Shown here: in pieces, positions 44,295 through 52,668 of the stretch
Layout of the letters: every line of letters begins with the position of its first letter
How positions within the stretch are numbered: the stretch's first letter is position 1
DNA from: Sphingobacterium gobiense
Lineage (GTDB): Bacteria; Bacteroidota; Bacteroidia; Sphingobacteriales; Sphingobacteriaceae
Reading direction: 5' to 3'
DNA: 64,000 bases
Assembly: GCF_002980575.1 (NCBI RefSeq)
Contig: NZ_PVBS01000002.1
Location: forward strand, 620,001 to 684,000
The notes under the pieces: generated by a model
Seen by the model: only the letters and a program-made list of their open reading frames with translations
Databases searched by the model: none
Told to the model about the DNA's origin: nothing
Translations under genes and position numbers: made by a program

Positions 44295-45435
44295 AATAGG
44301 TCTATCCGTTATTATCAGTTTTTTGTTTCTCGTTGGGACACAAGCACAGCAAAATGCGCTACACAAATGGCAAAAAGGTATGGTGACCGATGAGTTTATC
44401 TATGATAAAGCCAGTTTTCCTTCTTGTCATTCGGCGAGTATCGTGGAAACGACGGCAGGCAACTTGGTGTACGCCCTTTTTGGCGGAACGAGGGAACGTA
44501 ATCCCGACGTAGAAATCTATATCTGCCGGTATGAAAACGGCCAGTGGACAGGGCCACAATCTGTTGCTGACGGTGTGCAGGAAGACGGAAGCCGCTTGCC
44601 TACCTGGAACCCGGTACTGTATCAGATTCCCGATGGCGATTTACTACTGTTTTATAAAGTGGGACCCAAACCATCCGAATGGTGGGGCATGTTGAAACGC
44701 TCAACTGATGGTGGAAAAACATGGTCGGACGCAGAAAAATTACCCGAAGGATTTCTTGGACCCATTAAGAATAAACCTGTTTTGCTGAGCAATGGCAACT
44801 TGATTTGTCCAAGCAGTACGGAAGGAAATGGTTGGAATATTCATTTTGAAATTACACCCGACTTCGGGAAGACTTGGCGCAAGGTCGGACCGATCGCAAC
44901 GGGAGAAGATAACCTCCAGGCGATTCAACCCAGTGTTTTAGATCACGGAAACGGCAAACTGCAGATTTTGGCAAGAAGCCGTAACTGGGCGCTGGTGGAA
45001 TCATGGTCAGATGACTATGGTGAAACTTGGTCGCCATTACGTAAAACAGGTTTGCCTAATAATAACTCGGGCACGGATGCTGTTACGATGAAAAACGGAA
45101 CACATGTGTTGGTGTACAATCACGTATTGCCACCGCCGGAGAATCCGAAAGGGCCGCGAACCCCGTTAAATGTTTCCATATCGAAAGATGGTAAGAAATG
45201 GGATGCCGTATTGATCTTAGAAGATTCGCCGATCAGTCAGTACTCTTACCCGGCAGTTATACAAACAAGTGATGGTTTACTGCATTTCGCTTATACTTGG
45301 AGGAGACAAAAAATGAAACATGTGGTCGTCAACCCGAAAAAATTAAAGAAAAGAGTGATAAAGGACGGTGCTTGGCCTGAAGTGAAGGGTTATGAGTTAC
45401 CAACGTTAGAAACTTATAAAGCAGAAGAAGAATAA
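44284..45435 (+). CDS. BNR/Asp-box sialidase-like exo-enzyme
   Basis: 383 residues, signal peptide to GTQAQ. A six-bladed propeller is suggested by Asp-boxes RSTDGGKTWS, ITPDFGKTWR, WSDDYGETWS and the weaker SISKDGKKWD, and by opening and closing segments CHSASIVETTAGNLVYALFGG and YPAVIQTSDGLLHFAYTW typical of the BNR_2 group. The R/E pairs of true sialidases are partly present (GTRER). The neighbourhood has no sialic acid genes, so the substrate may be a ulosonic acid-like sugar of pectin (Kdo or Dha of RG-II) or another decoration (inference). It overlaps DUF3826 by 11 bases. Confidence 0.72.
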   Translation: MKNKIGLSVIISFLFLVGTQAQQNALHKWQKGMVTDEFIYDKASFPSCHSASIVETTAGNLVYALFGGTRERNPDVEIYICRYENGQWTGPQSVADGVQEDGSRLPTWNPVLYQIPDGDLLLFYKVGPKPSEWWGMLKRSTDGGKTWSDAEKLPEGFLGPIKNKPVLLSNGNLICPSSTEGNGWNIHFEITPDFGKTWRKVGPIATGEDNLQAIQPSVLDHGNGKLQILARSRNWALVESWSDDYGETWSPLRKTGLPNNNSGTDAVTMKNGTHVLVYNHVLPPPENPKGPRTPLNVSISKDGKKWDAVLILEDSPISQYSYPAVIQTSDGLLHFAYTWRRQKMKHVVVNPKKLKKRVIKDGAWPEVKGYELPTLETYKAEEE

Positions 45436-45452
45436 TTAATTGTCGAAATAAT

Positions 45453-46604
45453 ATGTCAATAGATCGGATAACAAGGGTTAGCTTTCCGGGGAGCTTGGTT
45501 TTTGGAAATGGTGTACTGAAGCAGCTAGCCGAAGATGTTGTGGCGCAGGGGTATAAAGCTGTCATTATCATGACAATTAAGCCACTTTTAGGGCAGCTAG
45601 CTGATTTTGTAGCCATATTGGAACGGAATAAGATAGACGTGTCGATAGATACCAGTATTGAACAAGAACCTGCCTTTTCAGATGTGAAGAAGGTATTGCA
45701 GCAACTTTCAGCGGTACCGGCGGATGCGGTTATCGGTATCGGTGGTGGAAGTGTATTAGACGTAGCAAAGTTGGTTGCGGCGCAATTAGGCAGTACACAA
45801 TCGTTGGAAGAGATTGTCGGAAAAGATCTAGTAAAAGGCCGGAATAAAGGTCTTATTTGTGTACCGACTACCGCTGGAACGGGAAGCGAGGTTTCCCCGA
45901 ATGCGATTCTGGTGGATGACGAAAATCAGAAAAAAGGAATCATCAGTCCTTATTTGGTTCCGGATAAGGTGTATGTAGATCCGTTGCTTACGATTGGTGT
46001 GCCACCGGCTATTACCGCAGCGACGGGTTTGGATGCCTTGACGCACTGCTTGGAAGCCTATACCAATAAATTTTCACAACCTTTTGTCGATATGTACGCT
46101 TATGAGGGCATGCGCTTGATAGCGGAGAACCTGGAAGAAGCTGTTCATAACGGAAAGAACGAAGAAGCGAGATATCATGTTGCGATGGGAAGTATGCTGG
46201 GGGGCTTCTGTTTAGGTCCGGTGAATACGGCAGCGGTTCATGCTTTGTCTTATCCGTTGGGAAGCATGTTTCACTTGGCGCATGGCCTTTCCAACGCCCT
46301 TTTACTGCCTTATATTATGGAATATAATTACGTGGCATCACCTAAAAAATATGCCGAAGTGGCGGTTGCTTTAGGATGCAGCCGTTTAGCTACCGACGAA
46401 GAGACCGCTCGGGCGGGCATCGAACGAGTCAGGACACTAATCGATGCTTGCGGCGTCCCTGCTCGACTGCGCGATGTAGAAATACCGAAAGAAGCTATTC
46501 CCAAAATGGCGGAGGACGCCATGAAGATTACGAGGTTGTTAGTCAACAACCCTAGAGAGATTACATTGCAAGATGCCATATCAATATTTAATGCTGCCTA
46601 TTAA
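45453..46604 (+). CDS. Iron-containing alcohol dehydrogenase family
   Basis: 383 residues, cytoplasmic. Family motifs: NAD-binding AVIGIGGGSVLDVAK, PTTAGTGSEVSPNA and the metal-binding stretch TGLDALTHCLEAYTN with later HALSYPLGSMFHLAHGLSNA (His ligands). It oxidises or reduces a short alcohol/aldehyde with NAD(P); in this operon it could act on glycolaldehyde, lactaldehyde or an acid-sugar intermediate. It is the first of four cytoplasmic genes (ADH, DapA-like, PdxA2, DUF1537 kinase) inserted among secreted enzymes, with gaps of 3 bases or overlaps between them. Confidence 0.9.
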   Translation: MSIDRITRVSFPGSLVFGNGVLKQLAEDVVAQGYKAVIIMTIKPLLGQLADFVAILERNKIDVSIDTSIEQEPAFSDVKKVLQQLSAVPADAVIGIGGGSVLDVAKLVAAQLGSTQSLEEIVGKDLVKGRNKGLICVPTTAGTGSEVSPNAILVDDENQKKGIISPYLVPDKVYVDPLLTIGVPPAITAATGLDALTHCLEAYTNKFSQPFVDMYAYEGMRLIAENLEEAVHNGKNEEARYHVAMGSMLGGFCLGPVNTAAVHALSYPLGSMFHLAHGLSNALLLPYIMEYNYVASPKKYAEVAVALGCSRLATDEETARAGIERVRTLIDACGVPARLRDVEIPKEAIPKMAEDAMKITRLLVNNPREITLQDAISIFNAAY

Positions 46605-46607
46605 AAA

Positions 46608-47546
46608 ATGAAAGAAATAAGAACAAGAAAAGAAACTATTGTTCCGGTGGTTGCACCGTTGAAACAAGATTTAAGTTTAGATGAAGATGCGGTATCCCGT
46701 ATATTTTCCTATTTGTATGCGAATGGAGCCACGCCTTTTATCTTAGGTACTACCGGCGAATCAGCATCGTTGTCTAACACCTTTAAAGAAGAATATTTAA
46801 GATCAGCTGTTGTTAATAGACCCGAAGGGGAAAAACTGTATGTGGGTATCTCATCTAATATTCTCGAAGACTCTATTTCCTTCGCCAATTTGGCGTTCGA
46901 ATTAGGCGTTTCCGAAGTAGCGGCAACATTGCCCACCTATTATAAACTATCGGATGTACAGATTGAGAAATATTACTTAGATTTAGCGGAGGCTATTGAA
47001 CCCAACTTGATCGCCTATAATATTCCTGCGACGACACACATGTCTATTCCGCTGAATCTGTTAGAACGACTGAGCCATCATCCCAAAATTGTTGCGGTGA
47101 AAGATTCGGAGCGTAATATGGAAAGAATAGACCAATCATTGGATTTATGGCGTGATCGGACGGATTTCAAACACTATATGGGCTGGGCGGGAGCATCTGC
47201 ACATTCTCTAATTAACGGTAGTGATGGCGTAGTGCCGAGTTCAGCGAATTTCGCTCCTGCGATATACCGAGATATGTGCCGCGCAGCGGAACAAGGTGAT
47301 TTGGAGAGTGCTTACGCTTTACAAAAGCAATCGGATGATCTAGGAGCGCTATATCAGTCAAATAAGTCTTTGGGAGAATCGTTGTGGGCACTTAAGGTAC
47401 TAATGAAACAATTGGGTTTATGTGAATCGTTTATGATGCCCCCTTTATACACTTTGAGCGAACAAGAAGAAACGCATATTGTGGAAGCTTTTCAAGCTTT
47501 GATAACAAAAGATAACATTAAACTGAATTTAATTAGTCATGTATAA
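46608..47546 (+). CDS. DapA-family (dihydrodipicolinate synthase-like) aldolase/dehydratase
   Basis: 312 residues, a class I aldolase TIM barrel: LGTTGESASLS near residue 45, Y137 in LIAYNIP and Schiff-base K165 in IVAVKDSERN. Family members include DapA, N-acetylneuraminate lyase, KDG aldolase and sugar-acid dehydratases. The catabolic setting makes lysine synthesis unlikely; a 2-keto-3-deoxy acid or hydroxy-keto acid is a better guess for substrate. Its end overlaps the PdxA2 gene by 8 bases, so translation is coupled. The specific reaction is undetermined. Confidence 0.88.
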   Translation: MKEIRTRKETIVPVVAPLKQDLSLDEDAVSRIFSYLYANGATPFILGTTGESASLSNTFKEEYLRSAVVNRPEGEKLYVGISSNILEDSISFANLAFELGVSEVAATLPTYYKLSDVQIEKYYLDLAEAIEPNLIAYNIPATTHMSIPLNLLERLSHHPKIVAVKDSERNMERIDQSLDLWRDRTDFKHYMGWAGASAHSLINGSDGVVPSSANFAPAIYRDMCRAAEQGDLESAYALQKQSDDLGALYQSNKSLGESLWALKVLMKQLGLCESFMMPPLYTLSEQEETHIVEAFQALITKDNIKLNLISHV

Positions 47547-48564
47547 GCCAATTATTGGGATTACCATGGGAGATCCGGCAAGCATTGGTCCCGAAATCGC
47601 ATTAAAAGCATTGTTGGATACACGTGTGCAGGATATTTGTAGACCTATTTTGGTGGGCGATGCGGCTGTTTTTCAACAAATCATATCGCAACTGCAGCTA
47701 CCTATCAACGTTCACGCCATTGATCAGGTTTCGGACGCTCAATTTGCTCTGGGAGAGGCGGATGTATTGGACTTGAAGAACACGGATTTAGCTAAAATAA
47801 CGTTTGGAGAGATATCGGCGGAAGCGGGAAGTGCTTCGTTTCAAGCGGTCACAAAGGTGATAGATTTAGCCCTGAAAAAAGAAATAGATGCCACTGTAAC
47901 CGGGCCGATAAATAAGAAATCTGTAAACGAAGCAGGCCATCATTTTGCGGGTCATACAGAGATTTATGCCCATTACACCCAGACAAAGAAATATGCGATG
48001 CTTCTCGTGGAAGAAAATATGAAAGTTATTCACGTGTCCACGCATGTGCCGCTGCGCGAAGCTTGTGATTTGGTGAAGAAAGACCGTATTGTGGAGGTCA
48101 CGGAATTACTGCATCAAGGATTGGTAAGTCTGGGAGAAACTAACCTCAAAATAGGTATAGCGGGGCTTAATCCACACGCTGGAGATTCAGGGTTATTCGG
48201 TACGGAAGACGATGAGGAAATTGTACCGGCTGTAGAAGAAGCACGTAAAAGGGGATATGACGTAGAAGGACCCGTACCTGCGGATACGCTTTTCTCCAAA
48301 GCGGCAACCGGATATTTCGGGGGAATTGTTGCGATGTATCATGATCAGGGACATATTCCATTTAAGTTAACGGGTTTTAAATGGAATGCGGAGAAAAAAC
48401 AAATGGATAGTGTGAAAGGTGTGAACATTACGATGGGGCTGCCTATTATTCGGACGTCCGTCGACCACGGAACAGCATTTGAAATTGCAGGCAAAGGCGT
48501 GGCGAGTCCAGATGCCATGGTGTTAGCCATTGAGTCGGCCGTACAATTGGCTTTAAATAAATAA
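47539..48564 (+). CDS. pdxA2: PdxA2-like four-carbon acid-sugar-phosphate dehydrogenase
   Basis: 341 residues. PdxA family motifs: GITMGDPASIGPEIALK at the N-terminus, metal-binding His in EAGHHFAGHTEIYAHYT, GLNPHAGDSGLFG, and C-terminal MYHDQGHIPFKL and TSVDHGTAFEIAGKG. PdxA2 enzymes oxidise D-threonate- or D-erythronate-4-phosphate, which then decarboxylates to dihydroxyacetone phosphate. Adjacency to a DUF1537 kinase is the known signature of that pathway and argues against a pyridoxal biosynthesis role. It overlaps the DapA-like gene and is followed after six bases by the kinase. Confidence 0.9.
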   Translation: MYKPIIGITMGDPASIGPEIALKALLDTRVQDICRPILVGDAAVFQQIISQLQLPINVHAIDQVSDAQFALGEADVLDLKNTDLAKITFGEISAEAGSASFQAVTKVIDLALKKEIDATVTGPINKKSVNEAGHHFAGHTEIYAHYTQTKKYAMLLVEENMKVIHVSTHVPLREACDLVKKDRIVEVTELLHQGLVSLGETNLKIGIAGLNPHAGDSGLFGTEDDEEIVPAVEEARKRGYDVEGPVPADTLFSKAATGYFGGIVAMYHDQGHIPFKLTGFKWNAEKKQMDSVKGVNITMGLPIIRTSVDHGTAFEIAGKGVASPDAMVLAIESAVQLALNK

Positions 48565-48570
48565 AACCTA

Positions 48571-49680
48571 ATGGCGATATTGGTAATTGCGGATGATTTG
48601 ACTGGTGCTGCCGAAATAGGCGGAATGGTCTTGCGTTACGGGTTATCGGTAGAAATCGTGCATACATTAACATTACCAATAAGTAAAGATGTTCGAATTC
48701 TGAATACCAATACACGGTCGCTAAAAGCGGATGAAGCGCTTCTCCACCTGCAAGGGGTATTTCTGGTAGACCAAGGCTTCAAATGGGATTGGATATACCT
48801 CAAGTTTGACTCAGCACTCCGTGGGCATATCAAAGAAGAGATATCCTTTTATCGAACAATTTTCCAAAAGGATAATGTGATCTTTTGTCCCGTTAATCCG
48901 GCATTAGGACGTATCATTGAAGATGGCGTGTATTGGGTTAATGGCAGGCCTATTGCGGAAACCGACTTCGCACAAGATCCAGAATTTCCGATAACAAAAA
49001 GTCATATATTGGAGGTTCTTGATGCCAAATCTTGGCATATGGCGGACGATGTAAAGACATTATCGACAGCGAAGCCATCATACATAGTCCCCGCAGTCAA
49101 AGACGAGGCGGGTTTGAATAGTTGGGCTTCTATAGGAATATCTTTTGGGATCTGTGCTGGAGGTGCTGCTTTCTTTGACGCCTTGCTTCGTCGGCAGATA
49201 GAGCGGCGTCCGGTATCGAATAATTTGGCCCCCCTGCCGCAAACGCCTGTATTATATGTGTGTGGTTCCCGTCATGAAAGCAGTATCGAACGTATTGCGA
49301 CGGTTAATACTGATAAAGTGGTATATTGGGCACATATTGGTGAAGAAGAAGAAGTGGCAAAAACTATTCGTCGTAAGATGGATAAATATGGCAAAGTGAT
49401 ACTAGCCGTAGCTCCCACGGTGCGTTGCGATGCAGCGATAGTCCGGGAGCATATTGCACAAGTGCTCGCTATTCTTTATCAGGAATATGCGTTGCATGAG
49501 CTGATCATTGAGGGAGGTGCAACAGCTCGGGCAATATTGGAAGTGTTAGGTATTGACACACTCGTGCCCATATGGGAATATGGGCAGGGCGTTATTCGGA
49601 ATCATGTGCCGGAAGTAGCATTGACGGTAACATTGAAGCCAGGAAGTTATCCGTGGACAGAAGAATTATGGGTATTTTAG
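48571..49680 (+). CDS. Four-carbon acid sugar kinase (DUF1537 family)
   Basis: 369 residues, shorter than many family members (~420). The N-terminal domain begins VIADDLTGAAEIGGMVLRYG, the family hallmark, and has KFDSALRGHI and FCPVNPALGRII. The C-terminal nucleotide-binding domain has VLYVCGSRHESS and LIIEGGATARAILEVLGI (GGATA where GGDTA is commoner). It phosphorylates D-threonate, L-threonate, D-erythronate or a related acid at O4, feeding PdxA2. An alternative in the same family is 3-oxo-isoapionate kinase of oxidative apiose pathways, but no RuBisCO-like partner is present. Confidence 0.88.
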   Translation: MAILVIADDLTGAAEIGGMVLRYGLSVEIVHTLTLPISKDVRILNTNTRSLKADEALLHLQGVFLVDQGFKWDWIYLKFDSALRGHIKEEISFYRTIFQKDNVIFCPVNPALGRIIEDGVYWVNGRPIAETDFAQDPEFPITKSHILEVLDAKSWHMADDVKTLSTAKPSYIVPAVKDEAGLNSWASIGISFGICAGGAAFFDALLRRQIERRPVSNNLAPLPQTPVLYVCGSRHESSIERIATVNTDKVVYWAHIGEEEEVAKTIRRKMDKYGKVILAVAPTVRCDAAIVREHIAQVLAILYQEYALHELIIEGGATARAILEVLGIDTLVPIWEYGQGVIRNHVPEVALTVTLKPGSYPWTEELWVF

Positions 49681-49719
49681 CCCAATCGATGTAATGTCGA
49701 ATAATGATAGATAAACCTT

Positions 49720-51282
49720 ATGTTGAGCATATTTGATTACGGAATAATTATAGCCGTTTTATTGATTACCTTATACTTTGGACTTCGATATGCAAAAAAT
49801 CAGAAGTCTACCGAAGCCTATTTTTCAGCCAAAGGGCGTGTGCCGTCTTGGGCGATAGGTATGTCGTTGTTGGCAACTTTGATTAGTAGTGTCACTTTTC
49901 TAGGGTATCCCGCCGAAGGGTACGCTAATAATTGGATATTACTGGTTCAAGGGCTGATGGTGCCTATTGTATTGATGGGTACCGTATGGTTTATTGTACC
50001 GTTGTACCGAAAGGTAATTGGATTGAGTACCTATGAGTATTTTGAGAAGCGTTTTGGCAATGTTGCGCGCTATTATAGCTCCATTGCGTTTGTCCTGCGT
50101 CAGTTCTCTGGAATGGGAACGGTGCTATATCTTCTCGCGGTGGCACTATCGAGCATGACGAACATCAACACGTATTGGATTATCCTCGTAGTGGGAAGTA
50201 TCATTGTTATCGTGAACTTGCTTGGTGGTATTGAGGCGGTCATCTGGCTCGATGTATTTCAGGGATTCATGCTTTTCGCCAGTGGAATTTTATGTTTGCT
50301 CGTTATTATCTTCTCCGTGAATGGTGGTTTTCCGGAAGTGTGGCGGGTAGCCTCCGAAAGCGGGAGGACAGGATTCGGGCCGTATGATCTGGATTTTACA
50401 CGACTGACTTTTGTGGTGATGGCCATCAACGGCATGTTTTATGCAATCCAAAAGTATGGGACAGATCAAACCGTCATTCAGCGATATCTAACCGCACGTT
50501 CAGATAAATCGGCGATCCGTGCTTCGTTAATGGGAATTTTACTAACGGTCCCGGTATGGTCTCTTTTTATGTTTATTGGTACAGCGCTTTTTGTATACTA
50601 TATGCAGCAACCATTACCCGATAATGTCGGTCCCAATAGTGTGTTTCCTTATTTCATCATGACTCAATTGCCTGTGGGCGTGGTCGGATTTATCCTGGCG
50701 GCGATGATTTCCGCGGCTATTTGTAGCCTTAGTGCTGACCTCAACTCGTTAGCAGCAGTGGGCATCGAAGATTACTATAAAAAACTACGCCCCGAGCGCG
50801 TGGATAATGAATATCTCCGTGCTAGTCGTTGGATGGTCGCCATTGCGGGAGTCATTTCCATGATTATTGGTTTTATATACGTGGAACTAGGTAGCGAAAG
50901 TATTTTGGGTATCATCTTTACACTATACGCGATATTTTCGGGCGGTATCGTCGGTATTTTCTTATTGGGTATTTTCACCGAACGCGCGAATAGCCAAGGG
51001 ATAAATATTGCGATTGCGGTGTGTGTGCTGTTTACTGCTTACGCATTTTTAACCAGTACCGAGATTGAATTTGGAGGAAATACGTTTCTTTTGTTGGATT
51101 TGGGTGAATATAATTTTACGCATCATAAAATGATGCTGGGGGTATATAGCCATTTGGTCGTTATTGGTGTTGGCTATTTGGCTAGTTTATTTTTTCCAAA
51201 ACCCGTATTAGATTCCAATCTATACTATAAAGGGTGGAAAAGAAATCGCAAACTTGACCGAGAAAGGGGAATAGAATCATGA
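49720..51282 (+). CDS. Sodium:solute symporter (SSS family)
   Basis: 520 residues with about 13 hydrophobic helices. SSS features: N-terminal YGIIIAVLLITLYFGLRYAKN and STEAYFSAKGRVPSWAIGMSLLAT (family start region), YPAEGYANNW, then KYGTDQTVIQRYLTARS and ISAAICSLSADLNSLA. It imports a monosaccharide or sugar acid with Na+ across the inner membrane. Position next to the acid-sugar genes suggests the acid substrate of that pathway; a galacturonide is another option. The hydrolase gene starts inside its last codons (4-base overlap). Confidence 0.9.
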   Translation: MLSIFDYGIIIAVLLITLYFGLRYAKNQKSTEAYFSAKGRVPSWAIGMSLLATLISSVTFLGYPAEGYANNWILLVQGLMVPIVLMGTVWFIVPLYRKVIGLSTYEYFEKRFGNVARYYSSIAFVLRQFSGMGTVLYLLAVALSSMTNINTYWIILVVGSIIVIVNLLGGIEAVIWLDVFQGFMLFASGILCLLVIIFSVNGGFPEVWRVASESGRTGFGPYDLDFTRLTFVVMAINGMFYAIQKYGTDQTVIQRYLTARSDKSAIRASLMGILLTVPVWSLFMFIGTALFVYYMQQPLPDNVGPNSVFPYFIMTQLPVGVVGFILAAMISAAICSLSADLNSLAAVGIEDYYKKLRPERVDNEYLRASRWMVAIAGVISMIIGFIYVELGSESILGIIFTLYAIFSGGIVGIFLLGIFTERANSQGINIAIAVCVLFTAYAFLTSTEIEFGGNTFLLLDLGEYNFTHHKMMLGVYSHLVVIGVGYLASLFFPKPVLDSNLYYKGWKRNRKLDRERGIES

Positions 51283-52667
51283 GAAGAATCTTTGTTATTA
51301 TTTTGGTATACCTGTGCTGTTTTATCCACTTTAGTGGGGCACAAAATTCGGATGACAGATATCGAATGCCATTAGAGGATGTTATACATATCGTGGAAGA
51401 GCGATACGGTATTCACATCAAGTATGATCAAAAACTTGTAGCGGGTAAATCGCTGAATTACGCCGCCTGGCGTTTCCGTGCAGATGTGGATGAGACCCTT
51501 CGCAATTTATTGGCCCCACTAGATTTAAAGGTGAATAAAGAAGGGGAAGGTAAATATAAGCTCAAAGAATATGAATATTACCGATGGGAGCCCCAGGATG
51601 GATGGGATTACCTCGATAAACTGGCTTTGCAATATCAGGATGAGGACAGCTGGGAGCAACGGAAGCAGCAGATTCGTCCGGGTTTGTACAAAGCGTTGAA
51701 GCTGTCCCCTTTACCCCCAAGACCGCAGTCTGCACCTTTGGTTACAAAAAAACGGAAGTTTAAGAACTATACCGTGGAGAATTTTGCTTTGGAGATCATG
51801 CCCGGCTTGTATGTTAACGGTTCCATATACAGACCCTTGAAATCAAAAGGTAAAGTGCCGCTGATGTTGAGTCCAGACGGACACTGGGCTGGTCATCGTT
51901 TCCGTGAGGACGCGCAGATTCGGTGCGCAATGACCGCGCAAATGGGTGCGGTTGCCGTGAGCTACGATCTTTTTGGTTGGGGGGAGTCTGGTTTACAATT
52001 TCAGTATAGCGACCATCGCAAGAGCTTGTCGTTGACCGTTCAAACATTGGGGGCTATACGCATACTGGATTGGATGTTACAAGATAGCCAGATCGATGCG
52101 GCACGCGTGGGTATTTGCGGAGGTTCCGGTGGCGGAAGCCAAACGGTACTGATGACCGCGTTGGATGACCGTATCACGTTGAGCATTCCGGTCGTTTCGC
52201 TATCTTCCTATTTCTACGGGGGATGCCCATGCGAGAGCGGGATGCCGATACATGCGAGTGCTGGTGGGACAAATAATGTCGAACTGGCTGCTATGGCAGC
52301 GCCCAGACCGCAGTTGGTAATCTCAGACGGCAAAGATTGGACGGCACACATGCCCCAACATGATTTCCCTTATCTCCAGAAAATATATGGCTACTACGGG
52401 AAAACCGAATTGGTTGAAAATGTTCACCTTCCGGAGGATGGTCACGATTTCGGTTATTCCAAACGCAAACCTGTTTATGATTTTATCAGCAAGCATTTTA
52501 ATCTGGATACGAAAGGGCTTAAAAATGCAACAGGTGATTATGATGAGTCAGGCTGTGTCATAGAAGAAGAAAATGCATTGTACGCTTTTGGACCCCATGG
52601 GGAGAATCTGCCATCTAATGCGATACATGGTTATGAAAATTTAGAAAAACTATTTAAAGACGAATAG
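51279..52667 (+). CDS. Secreted alpha/beta hydrolase with N-terminal STN-like domain
   Basis: 462 residues, signal peptide to FSGAQ. Residues about 28-105 look like an STN domain (PLEDVIHIVEERYGIHIKYD...ADVDETLRNLLAPLDLKV...KYKLKEYEY), normally found in secretins and TonB receptors. The rest is an alpha/beta hydrolase of the acetyl-xylan-esterase-like group: GHWAGHRFREDA, AVSYDLFGWGES, nucleophile S283 in CGGSGGGSQT, and H389 in LPEDGHDFGYSK. Predicted acetyl- or methyl-esterase on pectin fragments in the periplasm. Its ATG overlaps the symporter stop by 4 bases. The fusion is unusual and the domain call should be checked by structure prediction. Confidence 0.75.
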   Translation: MRRIFVIILVYLCCFIHFSGAQNSDDRYRMPLEDVIHIVEERYGIHIKYDQKLVAGKSLNYAAWRFRADVDETLRNLLAPLDLKVNKEGEGKYKLKEYEYYRWEPQDGWDYLDKLALQYQDEDSWEQRKQQIRPGLYKALKLSPLPPRPQSAPLVTKKRKFKNYTVENFALEIMPGLYVNGSIYRPLKSKGKVPLMLSPDGHWAGHRFREDAQIRCAMTAQMGAVAVSYDLFGWGESGLQFQYSDHRKSLSLTVQTLGAIRILDWMLQDSQIDAARVGICGGSGGGSQTVLMTALDDRITLSIPVVSLSSYFYGGCPCESGMPIHASAGGTNNVELAAMAAPRPQLVISDGKDWTAHMPQHDFPYLQKIYGYYGKTELVENVHLPEDGHDFGYSKRKPVYDFISKHFNLDTKGLKNATGDYDESGCVIEEENALYAFGPHGENLPSNAIHGYENLEKLFKDE

Positions 52668-52668
52668 C

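Noticed and set aside
46608..47546. Lysine biosynthesis DapA
   Set aside because: The setting in a catabolic PUL operon and overlap with PdxA2 favour a different aldolase or dehydratase of the family.
47539..48564. Vitamin B6 biosynthesis PdxA
   Set aside because: Adjacency to the DUF1537 kinase and catabolic genes fits PdxA2 of acid-sugar catabolism better.
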